In this document: piece after piece, positions 22,547 to 30,815 of the stretch
How the letters are laid out: each line of letters starts with the position of its first letter
Numbering within the stretch: position 1 is the first letter of the stretch
Assembly (NCBI GenBank): GCA_963591145.1
Contig: CAVARE010000026.1
Span: 1 to 35,039 of the forward strand
Length of the DNA stretch: 35,039 nucleotides
Reading direction: 5' to 3'
DNA from: RGIG5612 sp963591145
GTDB lineage: Bacteria; Bacillota; Clostridia; Lachnospirales; Lachnospiraceae
Translations under genes and position numbers: made by a program
Notes under the pieces: generated by a model
The model's database searches: none
The model's input: the letters and a program-made list of their open reading frames with translations, nothing else
Told to the model about the DNA's origin: nothing

Positions 22547-23458
22547 GTGTTAAAGTATGTCATTAAAAGGATTATTCTGGCGATAGTTACAGTTCTTCTG
22601 ATCTGTATTATCACATTCTTCCTCATGAACGCTGTTCCTGGAGGCCCGTTCAACAGAGAAAAGGCTCTGTCAGAGGCTACGATTCAGGCGCTCAATGAGC
22701 GTTACAATTTGGACAAACCTATATTGGTTCAGTTCGGTCTGTATATGAAGAACCTAGTTCAGGGCGATTTCGGCGTCAGTCTGAAGAATGGACGTGAGAT
22801 CACGGATATCATCGGGGAGTCGTTCCCTATTTCGTGTAAGATCGGCCTTATGGCCATCGCCATAGCATTGTTCTTCGGAACAATATTTGGCAGCATCGCT
22901 GCGCTTATGAGGAACCGATGGCCCGATAGGGTGATCATATTCTTGTCGACGCTGTTTACTGCAGTGCCGAGCTTTATTCTGGCGACGCTTCTGTTATTGA
23001 TTTTCTCAATAAAATTAGGATGGGTTCCCGTGTGGAATGCCAATGATACGAATTACGTCTTGCCTGTTATAGCCCTGTGCGCGTATCCTATGGCTTATAC
23101 CACGAGACTGGCCAAGACCAGCATGCTGGACGCGCTGTCACAGGATTATATCCGTACCGCGAGAGCTAAGGGTGTAGCCAAGGGCAAGATCATATTCAAG
23201 CATGCGCTCAGGAATTCACTTCTTCCTATTATCACATATGCAGGTCCTCAGATCGCATATATCATCACAGGCTCAATGGTCGTTGAGACGGTATTTACCA
23301 TCGGCGGCATCGGAAGCAAATTCGTTAGTGCCATCAACAACAGAGACTATACCATGATCATGGCTACAACCATTTTCCTGGCTGTATTGATGGTTGTTGC
23401 GAACCTGATCTGCGACTTACTCTATAAGGTTGTAGACCCACGTATCAAGTATGAATAG
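22547..23458 (+). CDS. oppB: oligopeptide ABC transporter permease OppB
   Basis: 303 residues with six membrane segments. The N-terminal signature LKYVIKRIILAIVTVLLICIITF is typical of OppB/DppB. The permease coupling loop that contacts the ATPases is at about 205-225 (DYIRTARAKGVAKGKIIFKHALRN). It pairs with OppC to form the channel. A GTG start is used, with GAGGGG seven bases upstream. The operon order oppB-oppC-oppD-oppF-oppA has small gaps. Confidence 0.95.
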   Translation: MLKYVIKRIILAIVTVLLICIITFFLMNAVPGGPFNREKALSEATIQALNERYNLDKPILVQFGLYMKNLVQGDFGVSLKNGREITDIIGESFPISCKIGLMAIAIALFFGTIFGSIAALMRNRWPDRVIIFLSTLFTAVPSFILATLLLLIFSIKLGWVPVWNANDTNYVLPVIALCAYPMAYTTRLAKTSMLDALSQDYIRTARAKGVAKGKIIFKHALRNSLLPIITYAGPQIAYIITGSMVVETVFTIGGIGSKFVSAINNRDYTMIMATTIFLAVLMVVANLICDLLYKVVDPRIKYE

Positions 23459-23472
23459 GAGGAAGAAGACTT

Positions 23473-24549
23473 ATGTTACAGTATGATGATAGCGGAATGC
23501 CGAAGAAGTCTCCTTTCAGTTTGCAGCTGAATCTGCAGAAATTCAATAAGGCTACCGAGGACGAGAAGAAACAGCAGGATGTAATGAGCGAGAGCACGAC
23601 ATTCTTCAAGGACAGTATGAGACGTCTCTTGAAGAATAAGCTGGCAGTTGCTAGCATGATAGTCCTGATCTTTATTATTGGCGTTATTATTGTAGCTCCG
23701 GCTATCGTACCTTACGGATATGCAGAGATACTCTCTGTTGACGGCAAACGTGACAAGGGTGCTAAAAATCTCGCGCCATTTACATACAGCAAGAATGAGC
23801 AGGCATATATCGATGCAGGCGGAACGAGATTCCCGCACATTTTCGGAACTGATGAGCAGTGCCGTGATTATTTTATCCGTGTTGTATACGGAACCAGAGT
23901 ATCACTGGTGGTTGGATTTTTCGCCAGTATCATAGTTCTTATTATAGGAATGATTTACGGAAGTATCGCAGGATATACGGGTGGGCGAACCGATATGATC
24001 ATGATGCGAATAGTGGATATCATATATTCGCTGCCGGACATGTTGGTCATAATATTGCTGTCCGTAGTTCTTAATACGGTATTGGTATTCCCGGCAGGCT
24101 CATTATTGGACAAGCTGGGAACGAATATGATATCGCTGTTTATAGTATTTGGCTGTCTGTATTGGGTCGGCATGGCCAGACTTATCCGTGCGGAGATTCT
24201 CTCTATTAAGGAAAACGAATATGTTCTCGCCGCCAAATCAATCGGTGCCAAGAAGGGCTTCATTATTAAGAGGCACATCCTTCCGAACTGCCTGTCGGTT
24301 ATTATTATTTCAACAGCACTTCAGATTCCTTCGGCGATATTTACCGAGAGCTATCTCTCCTTCGTAGGCCTGGGCGTTCAGGCACCTATGCCTTCACTGG
24401 GTTCACTGGCAAATGCAGCCCGTGAAGGTCTGCAGAGTTACCCATACAAGCTAGTATTCCCTGCGATTGTAATCTGTCTTATAGTTCTTAGTCTGAATCT
24501 GCTGGGCGATGGTCTTCGTGACGCATTCGACCCTAAGTTAAAGAGGTGA
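23473..24549 (+). CDS. oppC: oligopeptide ABC transporter permease OppC
   Basis: 358 residues. A long hydrophilic N-terminus (about 50 residues) precedes the first membrane segment (LAVASMIVLIFIIGVIIVAP), followed by an external loop of about 70 residues and five more segments, the OppC layout. The ABC coupling motif is ENEYVLAAKSIGAKKGFIIKRHILPN. The C-terminal LLGDGLRDAFDPKLKR is the family ending. Strong AGGAGG before the ATG, 14 bp after oppB. Confidence 0.95.
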   Translation: MLQYDDSGMPKKSPFSLQLNLQKFNKATEDEKKQQDVMSESTTFFKDSMRRLLKNKLAVASMIVLIFIIGVIIVAPAIVPYGYAEILSVDGKRDKGAKNLAPFTYSKNEQAYIDAGGTRFPHIFGTDEQCRDYFIRVVYGTRVSLVVGFFASIIVLIIGMIYGSIAGYTGGRTDMIMMRIVDIIYSLPDMLVIILLSVVLNTVLVFPAGSLLDKLGTNMISLFIVFGCLYWVGMARLIRAEILSIKENEYVLAAKSIGAKKGFIIKRHILPNCLSVIIISTALQIPSAIFTESYLSFVGLGVQAPMPSLGSLANAAREGLQSYPYKLVFPAIVICLIVLSLNLLGDGLRDAFDPKLKR

Positions 24550-24553
24550 TAGC

Positions 24554-25606
24554 ATGAGTGATGTTTTATTAAGTGTAAGGAATCTGCATACATCATTCAG
24601 AACTGACTCTGGTGAGGTTCAGGCTGTAAATGGAATCTCATTTGATGTAGACAGAGGTGAGGTGCTCGGCATCGTAGGTGAGTCGGGCTCAGGCAAATCA
24701 GTATCCGCATATTCTATCATGCAGATACTGGCCAATAACGGATATATTAAGAGCGGTGAAGTCCTATATAAGGGACAGGATATTACAAAATGGTCAGAGA
24801 AGCAGATGACTCAGTTCAGAGGCAAATGCTGCTCCATCATTTTTCAGGATCCTATGACCTCCCTGAATCCGGTATTTACTATAGGAAATCAGTTAACAGA
24901 GGCTATTAAGCTTCATACAGATAAAAAGGGTGATGAGGCTAAGGCAAGAGCCCGTGAGCTCCTTGAACTCGTAGGAATCACAGACCCGGCTAAGCGTCTC
25001 AAGCAATATCCATTCGAGCATTCTGGCGGTATGAGACAGCGTGTTATGATAGCGATGGCTCTGGCATGTGAGCCGGATATCCTGATTGCAGATGAGCCGA
25101 CCACGGCTCTGGATGTTACGATTCAGGCGCAGATCCTCGAACTGATGCAGGATCTTCAGAAGAAGCTGGGCATGGCCATTATCATGGTAACCCATGACCT
25201 GGGAGTTATCGCAGACATGTGCGACAGCATCATAGTTATGTATGGCGGACGCATTTGCGAGAGAGGCACAGCGGACGAGATATTCTATAATCCTAAGCAT
25301 GAATATACGAAGGGTCTGCTGCGTTCGATACCGAGCATCAACAATATGAAGAAGAAGCTGATACCGATCGCAGGATCACCTATCAATATGCTGAATATGC
25401 CGAAGGGATGTGCATTTTCTGCCAGATGCGATGAATGCATGAAGATCTGTATAGAGGCTCAGCCGGATGAGATCAAGATTAATGACGAACACAGGGCAGC
25501 CTGCTGGATGAATGTTAAGGCTATGACAGAAGAAGGCAGATTACCTGAGGAATATGAAGGCAATGTGCCTGAGATATTGAGACTGCAGGAAGGGGGTAAT
25601 AACTGA
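24554..25606 (+). CDS. oppD: oligopeptide ABC transporter ATP-binding protein OppD
   Basis: 350 residues. Walker A GESGSGKS, Q-loop FQDPMTSLNP, signature SGGMRQRV, Walker B ILIADEPTTALD and H-loop VTHDL are all intact. The C-terminal oligopeptide-transporter region has the Cys cluster typical of OppD/DppD (CAFSARCDECMKIC and later RAACW), which in relatives holds an iron-sulfur cluster or structural metal. It starts four bases after oppC. Confidence 0.96.
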   Translation: MSDVLLSVRNLHTSFRTDSGEVQAVNGISFDVDRGEVLGIVGESGSGKSVSAYSIMQILANNGYIKSGEVLYKGQDITKWSEKQMTQFRGKCCSIIFQDPMTSLNPVFTIGNQLTEAIKLHTDKKGDEAKARARELLELVGITDPAKRLKQYPFEHSGGMRQRVMIAMALACEPDILIADEPTTALDVTIQAQILELMQDLQKKLGMAIIMVTHDLGVIADMCDSIIVMYGGRICERGTADEIFYNPKHEYTKGLLRSIPSINNMKKKLIPIAGSPINMLNMPKGCAFSARCDECMKICIEAQPDEIKINDEHRAACWMNVKAMTEEGRLPEEYEGNVPEILRLQEGGNN

Positions 25607-26568
25607 TGGACAATACCAGACCATTAGTAGAAGTTGAACATCTGAAGGAATATTTCCCTGTTACAGACGGCTTCAAGAAGATGACCCTTAAGGCAGTTGA
25701 CGATGTGTCATTTACCATCAATGCAGGCGAGACCTTAGGCCTGGTAGGTGAGTCTGGCTGCGGCAAGACAACAGTAGGCCGTACCATGTTAAGGCTCTAT
25801 ACACCTACAGGCGGAACAGTGAGATTCGACGGCGAGGAAGTAACTGCCAAGAATATAGGTCAGATGCGTAAGAAGATGCAGATGGTTTTCCAGGATCCGT
25901 ATTCATCGCTGGATCCGCGTATGACGGTCGAGGATATCATAGGCGAACCTCTGGATGTTCATAAGATGTACAGCAATAAGAAGGAACGAAGAGAGAAGGT
26001 TCTGCACCTTCTGGAGCTGGTGGGACTTAATGCCGAGCATGCCAGAAGATATGCGCATGAATTCTCAGGCGGACAGAGACAGAGAATCAGTATCGCCAGG
26101 GCGCTGGCAGTAGAACCGCAGTTTATAGTCTGCGACGAGCCGGTATCCGCGCTGGACGTTTCTATCCAGGCGCAGGTCATCAACATGTTCGAGGACATCC
26201 AGAAGAAGTTAGGTGTAACATATCTGTTTATCGCCCATGACCTCCTGGTTGTAAGACATATCTCAGACAAGATAGCAGTTATGTATCTGGGCAAATTAGT
26301 TGAGATGGCCGACGCAGATGAGATATCAGATCATCCGCTTCATCCGTATACAGAATCTCTTATGTCTGCGGTTCCTATCCCGGATCCTAAGATTGCAAGG
26401 GAACGTCACAGAATCATACTGGAGGGAGATGTTCCGAGTCCGCTGAGGATGCCGTCAGGATGTCCGTTCCGTACGAGATGCCGTTATGCGACAGAACGCT
26501 GTGCGCAGGAGATGCCGGAGCTTACAGACAGAGGCAATGGACATTTCACGGCATGCTGGAACAAATAA
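25606..26568 (+). CDS. oppF: oligopeptide ABC transporter ATP-binding protein OppF
   Basis: 320 residues. Walker A GESGCGKTT, Q-loop FQDPYSSLDPR, signature SGGQRQRI, Walker B FIVCDEPVSALD and H-loop IAHDL are complete. The C-terminal Cys region (CPFRTRCRYATERC, then TACW) matches OppF. The ATG overlaps the oppD stop by one base, so translation is coupled. OppD and OppF form the ATPase heterodimer. Confidence 0.96.
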   Translation: MDNTRPLVEVEHLKEYFPVTDGFKKMTLKAVDDVSFTINAGETLGLVGESGCGKTTVGRTMLRLYTPTGGTVRFDGEEVTAKNIGQMRKKMQMVFQDPYSSLDPRMTVEDIIGEPLDVHKMYSNKKERREKVLHLLELVGLNAEHARRYAHEFSGGQRQRISIARALAVEPQFIVCDEPVSALDVSIQAQVINMFEDIQKKLGVTYLFIAHDLLVVRHISDKIAVMYLGKLVEMADADEISDHPLHPYTESLMSAVPIPDPKIARERHRIILEGDVPSPLRMPSGCPFRTRCRYATERCAQEMPELTDRGNGHFTACWNK

Positions 26569-26763
26569 TTTGATTTTATTTTGGCCTGGAGCATTTTATA
26601 TGAAGAAACGCTGGCAGATGTATTGATGCAGCTGATAGGGGCATGGCGGGATGATATATAATTTGCTATATGACCTGATAAAATAATGGAGGATCTGCAA
26701 TATTTGCAGGTGAAAGTAATCATATTGCCGGCGCAGAGTCAGGCAGTAAAAAAGGAGGAAAAT
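26569..26763 (+). other. oppF-oppA spacer
   Basis: 195 bp without a gene. CTGCAA and TTGCAG form a small hairpin at about 26695-26709. No T-run, so the binding protein gene is probably reached by read-through, and the hairpin may set its mRNA level. A TATAAT-like stretch lies near 26655 but has no partner -35 at the right distance. Confidence 0.4.
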
Positions 26764-28467
26764 ATGAAAAAAGTTATTGCTTTTGGAATCGCTGCAGCTA
26801 TAGCCGCATCAATGGCTACAACAGCATTTGCAGCAGAAGCACAGCTTAGCGATGCTCTGATTGATCCTATTACAGATTGGTCACAGTATGACGAGCTGAT
26901 CGCTCAGATTAAGGCTGAGACGGACATGGACACACGTACAGAATTAATGCATGAGGCAGAAGATATTCTTATGTCAACATATTGCGTTATCCCTCTGTAT
27001 TACTACAATGACATTTACATGCAGAAGGATTATGTAGATGGCATTTATGCCAATGCATTTGCAACCAAATTCTTCATGTATGCAACCATGTCTAATGGTG
27101 CTACCACACTGAAGATCAACCTGGCTTCAGAGCCAGCATATCTGGATCCGGCTCTTAACAGCTCAGTTGATGGTGCATGTCTTGCAGCAAATTCATTCTC
27201 AGGCTTATACACATATGATGCAGAAGGCAAGACAGTTCCTGCATGCGCAGAGAGCTATACAGTATCAGATGATGGACTTACATATACAGTAAAACTTAAG
27301 GAAGGCCTTAAGTGGAGCGATGGCACAGACCTTACAGCAGCAGACTTCGAATATTCATGGAAGAGAGCAGCTGATCCTGCCACAGCAGCAGACTATGCAT
27401 ATATGTATTCAGTTATCGATGGGTATGTAGAAGGTGCAACAGAGAACCTGAACGTAACAGCACTTGATGATACAACACTTCAGTTCGTTCTGTCAGCTCC
27501 ATGTGCTTATATGGAAGACCTCATGGCATTCCCGACATTCTATCCTGTTCAGAAGGCATGGGTTGAAGAACATGCTACAGCAGAGGCTCCTGGAGCATGG
27601 TGCCAGGATGCAGGCTTCCCATCAAACGGCGCTTACGTTTGCACAGGCTGGAGTCATGATACATCTATGACATATGAGAAGAACCCATATTGGTATGACG
27701 CTGATAAGGTTACGGTTGAGAAGCTTGAGTTCATGCTTTCAGCAGATGATACAGCTATCTATGCAGCATACAATGACGGCTCTATCGATTTCGCAGATTC
27801 TATCCCTACAGACGAGATTGCTACACTTCTTGAGGAAGATAACCCAGAGTTCTATATTGTTGACGAATTAGGAACATATTATGCAGCATTTAATGCTAAG
27901 AGCCCACTCTTCGAAGGCAAGACAACAGAGCAGGCAGCAGCTATGAGAATGGCATTCTCACTTCTTATTGACCGTGATTACATCTGCGAGAACATCGGCC
28001 AGACAGGCCAGATCGCAGCTAACTCATTCATTCCTGTAGGAATGGCAGACGGCGATGGCGGCGTATTTAAGACAGATATTGAATCATCAGGATATTATGA
28101 TCCATACGCAATCAACAACGATTACGAAGGAACCATCCAGAAGGCAAGAGAACTTCTTGAGTATGCAGGATATCAGTTCGATGATGACGGAATGCTCTCA
28201 GCAGATACACCTATCACAATTGAGTATCTGACCAACAACACATCAGGACATATTGCAGTTGCAGAGTCAATGCAGGCGGACTTATCAGTAATCGGTATAG
28301 ATATGTCAATCCAGTCACAGGATTGGAACGTATTCTTAGAGGAACGTAAGGCCGGCAACTTCGATTACTGCCGTGAAGGCTGGATCGCAGATTTCAACGA
28401 CCCGATCAACATGCTTGAAATGTGGATCACAGATTCAGGAAATAACGATTGTCAGTTTGGCAGATAA
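26764..28467 (+). CDS. oppA: oligopeptide-binding protein (SBP family 5), apparently circularly permuted
   Basis: 567 residues. A Sec signal peptide (MKKVIAFGIAAAIAASMATT, cut after AFA) has no lipobox Cys. Residues about 38-111 (from DWSQYDELIAQIKAET to TKFFMYATMSN) match what is normally the C-terminal end of this family. Residue 112 onward (GATTLKINLASEPAYLDPAL) is the usual mature N-terminus, and the protein stops at DSGNNDCQFGR, where relatives go on to the YDELI..IK segment. All family parts are thus present, but the last 75 residues have moved to the front. It is the binding component of the preceding importer. The start follows AAAAAAGGAGG. A terminator lies 18 bp past the stop. Confidence 0.88.
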   Translation: MKKVIAFGIAAAIAASMATTAFAAEAQLSDALIDPITDWSQYDELIAQIKAETDMDTRTELMHEAEDILMSTYCVIPLYYYNDIYMQKDYVDGIYANAFATKFFMYATMSNGATTLKINLASEPAYLDPALNSSVDGACLAANSFSGLYTYDAEGKTVPACAESYTVSDDGLTYTVKLKEGLKWSDGTDLTAADFEYSWKRAADPATAADYAYMYSVIDGYVEGATENLNVTALDDTTLQFVLSAPCAYMEDLMAFPTFYPVQKAWVEEHATAEAPGAWCQDAGFPSNGAYVCTGWSHDTSMTYEKNPYWYDADKVTVEKLEFMLSADDTAIYAAYNDGSIDFADSIPTDEIATLLEEDNPEFYIVDELGTYYAAFNAKSPLFEGKTTEQAAAMRMAFSLLIDRDYICENIGQTGQIAANSFIPVGMADGDGGVFKTDIESSGYYDPYAINNDYEGTIQKARELLEYAGYQFDDDGMLSADTPITIEYLTNNTSGHIAVAESMQADLSVIGIDMSIQSQDWNVFLEERKAGNFDYCREGWIADFNDPINMLEMWITDSGNNDCQFGR

Positions 28468-28485
28468 TGAGACCAGCAAAAAGGT

Positions 28486-28530
28486 AAAAAAATCGGTGGG
28501 CCGTGTTTACACGGCACCACCGATTTTTTT
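28486..28530 (+). terminator. Rho-independent terminator after oppA
   Basis: A 14-bp stem (AAAAAAATCGGTGG, 28486-28499, with CCACCGATTTTTTT, 28517-28530) extends into GCCGTG/CACGGC, with a T-rich 3' side. It ends the opp operon and abuts the tandem repeat. Confidence 0.93.
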
Positions 28531-28649
28531 AGCTTTTTATTGGGCGATAACAAACATGAGCGAAGCGCGAACGCGCACGAAGTGCAAGAGAGCAGCGAAG
28601 CGAATGTTCGTTATCGTCCAAAGGCCTGCAGTGCAGGCCGCTGGTCTCA
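28526..28649. repeat. tandem palindromic unit, copy 1
   Basis: A unit of about 124 bp, repeated with a period of 131 bp. An outer stem of GGGCGATAACAAACAT with ATGTTCGTTATCGTCC encloses several tiny hairpins: GCGAAGC type, GCGC-GAAC-GCGC and GCAC-GAA-GTGC. It is followed by GGCCTGCA/TGCAGGCC, a perfect palindrome, and then GCTGGTCTCA, the reverse complement of TGAGACCAGC just after the oppA stop (28467-28476). Confidence 0.9.
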
Positions 28650-28656
28650 CTCAGTA

Positions 28657-28780
28657 TTTTTAGCTTTTTATTGGGCGATAACAAACATGAGCGAAGCGCG
28701 AACGCGCACGAAGTGCAAGAGAGCAGCGAAGCGAATGTTCGTTATCGCCCAAAGGCCTGCAGTGCAGGCCGCTGGTCTCA
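28657..28780. repeat. tandem palindromic unit, copy 2
   Basis: Nearly identical to copy 1; the visible difference in the body is at the 3' side of the outer stem (ATCGCCC here, ATCGTCC in copy 1), where copy 2 pairs perfectly. Open frames across both copies are artefacts of the repeat and have no binding site. The 541-bp stretch from the oppA stop to the aminopeptidase holds the terminator, these two units and the aminopeptidase leader. Confidence 0.9.
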
Positions 28781-28796
28781 TTCTAAGATTTATCCA

Positions 28797-28824
28797 TTGA
28801 AAAAAAAGTGATCTACGATATAAT
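28797..28824 (+). promoter_or_regulatory. promoter of the M18 aminopeptidase gene
   Basis: TTGAAA (28797-28802) and TATAAT (28819-28824) are 16 bp apart. It lies just past the tandem repeat and about 185 bp before the start codon. Confidence 0.8.
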
Positions 28825-28830
28825 TCAATG

Positions 28831-28990
28831 GTGGCATGCGGACAGATTTGCACGCATAAAGCCACTGCATTTTTATGCAGGACTGCTTCTGAGAAATGCT
28901 GATGACATTTCTTAAGCGGTCGCAGAAATATAACGAGAAGTGGGTGCGGCTAAATAGCCTGAATGAGAAGCTGGCAAATGGTATTGCCTG
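28831..28990 (+). ncRNA. hairpin-rich 5' leader of the aminopeptidase gene
   Basis: Four successive hairpins: GTGGCATGCG with CGCATAAAGCCAC (28831-28865), CTGCAT/ATGCAG (28865-28880), GACTGCTT with AAGCGGTC enclosing AGAAATG/CATTTCT (28881-28921), and GGCAA/TTGCC (28973-28988) directly before the ribosome binding site. Such density suggests a structured regulatory leader. I do not recognise a known riboswitch. Confidence 0.4.
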
Positions 28991-29008
28991 TTGTATGAAA
29001 GGAAAGAT

Positions 29009-30406
29009 ATGGCTGAGAAGAAAAACGAATTAAAAGAGAAACTTTTTTATAATCCTGGCAATGGATATGATAAGTTGACTGCAGATGAAGAAAAGAAAAT
29101 GAACGAATACTGCGAGGATTACAAGGATTTCCTGGATCATTGCAAGACAGAGAGATTATGCGTTGAATATTGCATAGAACTGGCCGAGAAGAGAGGCTTC
29201 AAGGCATATAAATTCGGTCAGAAGATTCAGACTGGCGATAAGCTTTACTATAATAATAGAGGCAAGTCGATTATGTTTGCAGTAATCGGAAGTGAGAAGC
29301 TGGATCAGGGCATCAATCTTACAGCCGCTCATACGGATGCTCCGCGACTGGACCTTAAGCCAAGTCCGTTATATGAAGAGGCAGAGATGGCTTATCTTAA
29401 GACCCATCATTATGGCGGCATCAGAAAATATCAGTGGGTTTCCCGCCCTCTGGAGCTGCATGGCGTTGTGATCCTGAGAAATGGCGATACAGTTAAGGTT
29501 AATATCGGTGCAGATGATAACGATCCGCAGTTTATTATAGAGGATCTTCTTCCGCATCTTAAGAAGGCAACAGACAGCAAGCCTCTGGATCAGGCAGTTC
29601 CATCAGAAATCCTGAATGTTCTTGTTGGTTCACGTCCGCTGGGCGATACTGAAGAATCAGACAGAGTTAAGTTGGGAATCATGAAGATTCTTAATGAAAA
29701 ATATGGTATTGAAGAGGAGGACTTCATCTCAGCAGAACTTGAGGTTGTTCCGGCTGGTAAGGCTAAGGATATAGGATTTGACAGAAGTCTCATCGCAGCA
29801 TATGGACATGACGATAGGGTATGCGCATATGCAGAGATGGCCGGCCTCTTCGACGCACAGGATATCAAGAAGACAGGTGTATGCATCTTCGCCGATAAGG
29901 AGGAAATCGGCTCGGTGGGCGTAACCGGTATGATCAGCGAAGCCTTCGAGTGGTTTGTCGGAGACATGTGCAAGGCTCAGGGCGTAGATATCAGAGACTG
30001 CTTCGCTCATTCATTCTGTGTAAGCGCTGACGTAACGGCTGCATATGATCCGAATTATGCCGAGGCATTTGAAATCCGCAACGATTCTAAGATCAATCAT
30101 GGTGTAGCATTCTGTAAATATACCGGTCATGGCGGCAAATCCGGCGCATCCGATGCTTCTGCTGAGACAGTAGGCAAGCTCAGAAAGCTTATGAATGATA
30201 ATGGCGTTGTATGGCAGATGACCCAGATGGGTAAGAATGACAATGGCGGCGGCGGAACAGTTGCTCTTGATATGGCCAATAGAAATATCGAGACGATCGA
30301 CGCAGGCGTGCCGGTGCTCAGCATGCATGCTCCATATGAGACGGTCGCTAAGTTCGATTGCTATATGACTTATAAGTGCATGAAGGTAGTATTTGAACAG
30401 GCTTAA
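29009..30406 (+). CDS. apeB: M18-family aminopeptidase (aspartyl aminopeptidase type)
   Basis: Cytosolic zinc aminopeptidase that removes N-terminal residues, in relatives mainly Asp and Glu, from peptides. 465 residues. Metal and catalytic motifs are visible: AAHTDAPRLDLKPSPLYE, GYGHDDRVCAYAEM-type (AAYGHDDRVC), FADKEEIGSVGVTGM with the Glu pair, and HGGKSGASDASAE. GMHAPYE is represented by SMHAPYETV near the C-terminus with the last His ligand. The ATG at 29009 has AAAGGA six bases upstream; a TTG at 28991 is not needed. Its place after a peptide importer suggests it processes imported peptides, though it has its own promoter. Confidence 0.93.
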   Translation: MAEKKNELKEKLFYNPGNGYDKLTADEEKKMNEYCEDYKDFLDHCKTERLCVEYCIELAEKRGFKAYKFGQKIQTGDKLYYNNRGKSIMFAVIGSEKLDQGINLTAAHTDAPRLDLKPSPLYEEAEMAYLKTHHYGGIRKYQWVSRPLELHGVVILRNGDTVKVNIGADDNDPQFIIEDLLPHLKKATDSKPLDQAVPSEILNVLVGSRPLGDTEESDRVKLGIMKILNEKYGIEEEDFISAELEVVPAGKAKDIGFDRSLIAAYGHDDRVCAYAEMAGLFDAQDIKKTGVCIFADKEEIGSVGVTGMISEAFEWFVGDMCKAQGVDIRDCFAHSFCVSADVTAAYDPNYAEAFEIRNDSKINHGVAFCKYTGHGGKSGASDASAETVGKLRKLMNDNGVVWQMTQMGKNDNGGGGTVALDMANRNIETIDAGVPVLSMHAPYETVAKFDCYMTYKCMKVVFEQA

Positions 30407-30413
30407 GAAATAT

Positions 30414-30445
30414 AAAGTCCCTGCAAGAAATTTGCAGGGACTTTT
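30414..30445 (+). terminator. Rho-independent terminator after the aminopeptidase
   Basis: A 13-bp perfect stem (AAAGTCCCTGCAA / TTGCAGGGACTTT, 5-nt loop) is followed by a short T-run. It lies eight bases past the stop codon. Confidence 0.92.
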
Positions 30446-30456
30446 AAATAAAGTGC

Positions 30457-30485
30457 TTGCAATTGGCCTAAAACTGTAGTATCCT
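30457..30485 (+). promoter_or_regulatory. promoter of the S10 ribosomal operon
   Basis: TTGCAA (30457-30462) and TATCCT (30480-30485) are 17 bp apart. It lies directly after the aminopeptidase terminator and about 340 bp before rpsJ. The -10 is imperfect. Confidence 0.6.
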
Positions 30486-30491
30486 ACCTTA

Positions 30492-30815
30492 GCTGTGATG
30501 TGATAGCGGTGAAGTGGGAAGTTGCTGCAGTTAAGCAGGTAATTCCGCGGAGCGAATGCCAGACAGATCTGGCACACATCGGTACACCTTACGCCCGTCA
30601 ATTGAGACGGAAACACCGTGAGGTCAGCATAACAAGAACCAGCCGGTTTTGATTTGGATTGACGGATCTACCGGAACACCGACGACGGGGCATGAGGCTT
30701 ACGAGCGGGAATGGCTGGCTGATCATAGGGACAGATTGGCAGAGTATGCCAATTTTCTTATGAGAAGGGCTAGACACACACGGGTGCGTGTACAACACAA
30801 AAAATCATTATAATT
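30492..30815 (+). ncRNA. S10 operon leader RNA (candidate autoregulatory leader)
   Basis: A leader of about 330 nt without an ORF of note. Hairpins seen: TGCCAGA/TCTGGCA (30557-30574), CCGTC/GACGG (30595-30610), CCGGT/ACCGG (30643-30674), and a long-range stem CCAGCC/GGCTGG (30639-30644 with 30713-30718), which competes with it. Near the end, ATTGGCA/TGCCAAT (30735-30753) followed by TTTCTT resembles a weak attenuator. S10 operons in other bacteria are controlled through their leaders by L4. I do not recognise a named Rfam family here. Confidence 0.55.

Noticed and set aside
28526..28780. CRISPR array
   Set aside because: Only two units, each over 120 bp and palindromic, with no unique spacers and no cas genes.
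28540..28800. Open frames of 60-96 codons across the tandem repeat and its surroundings
   Set aside because: They arise from the repeated palindromes, have no ribosome binding site, and encode the repeat in Arg/Ala-rich form.
30011..30798. Antisense frames over the aminopeptidase end and the S10 leader
   Set aside because: No binding sites and no protein-like features; the region fits a terminator, a promoter and a leader RNA.
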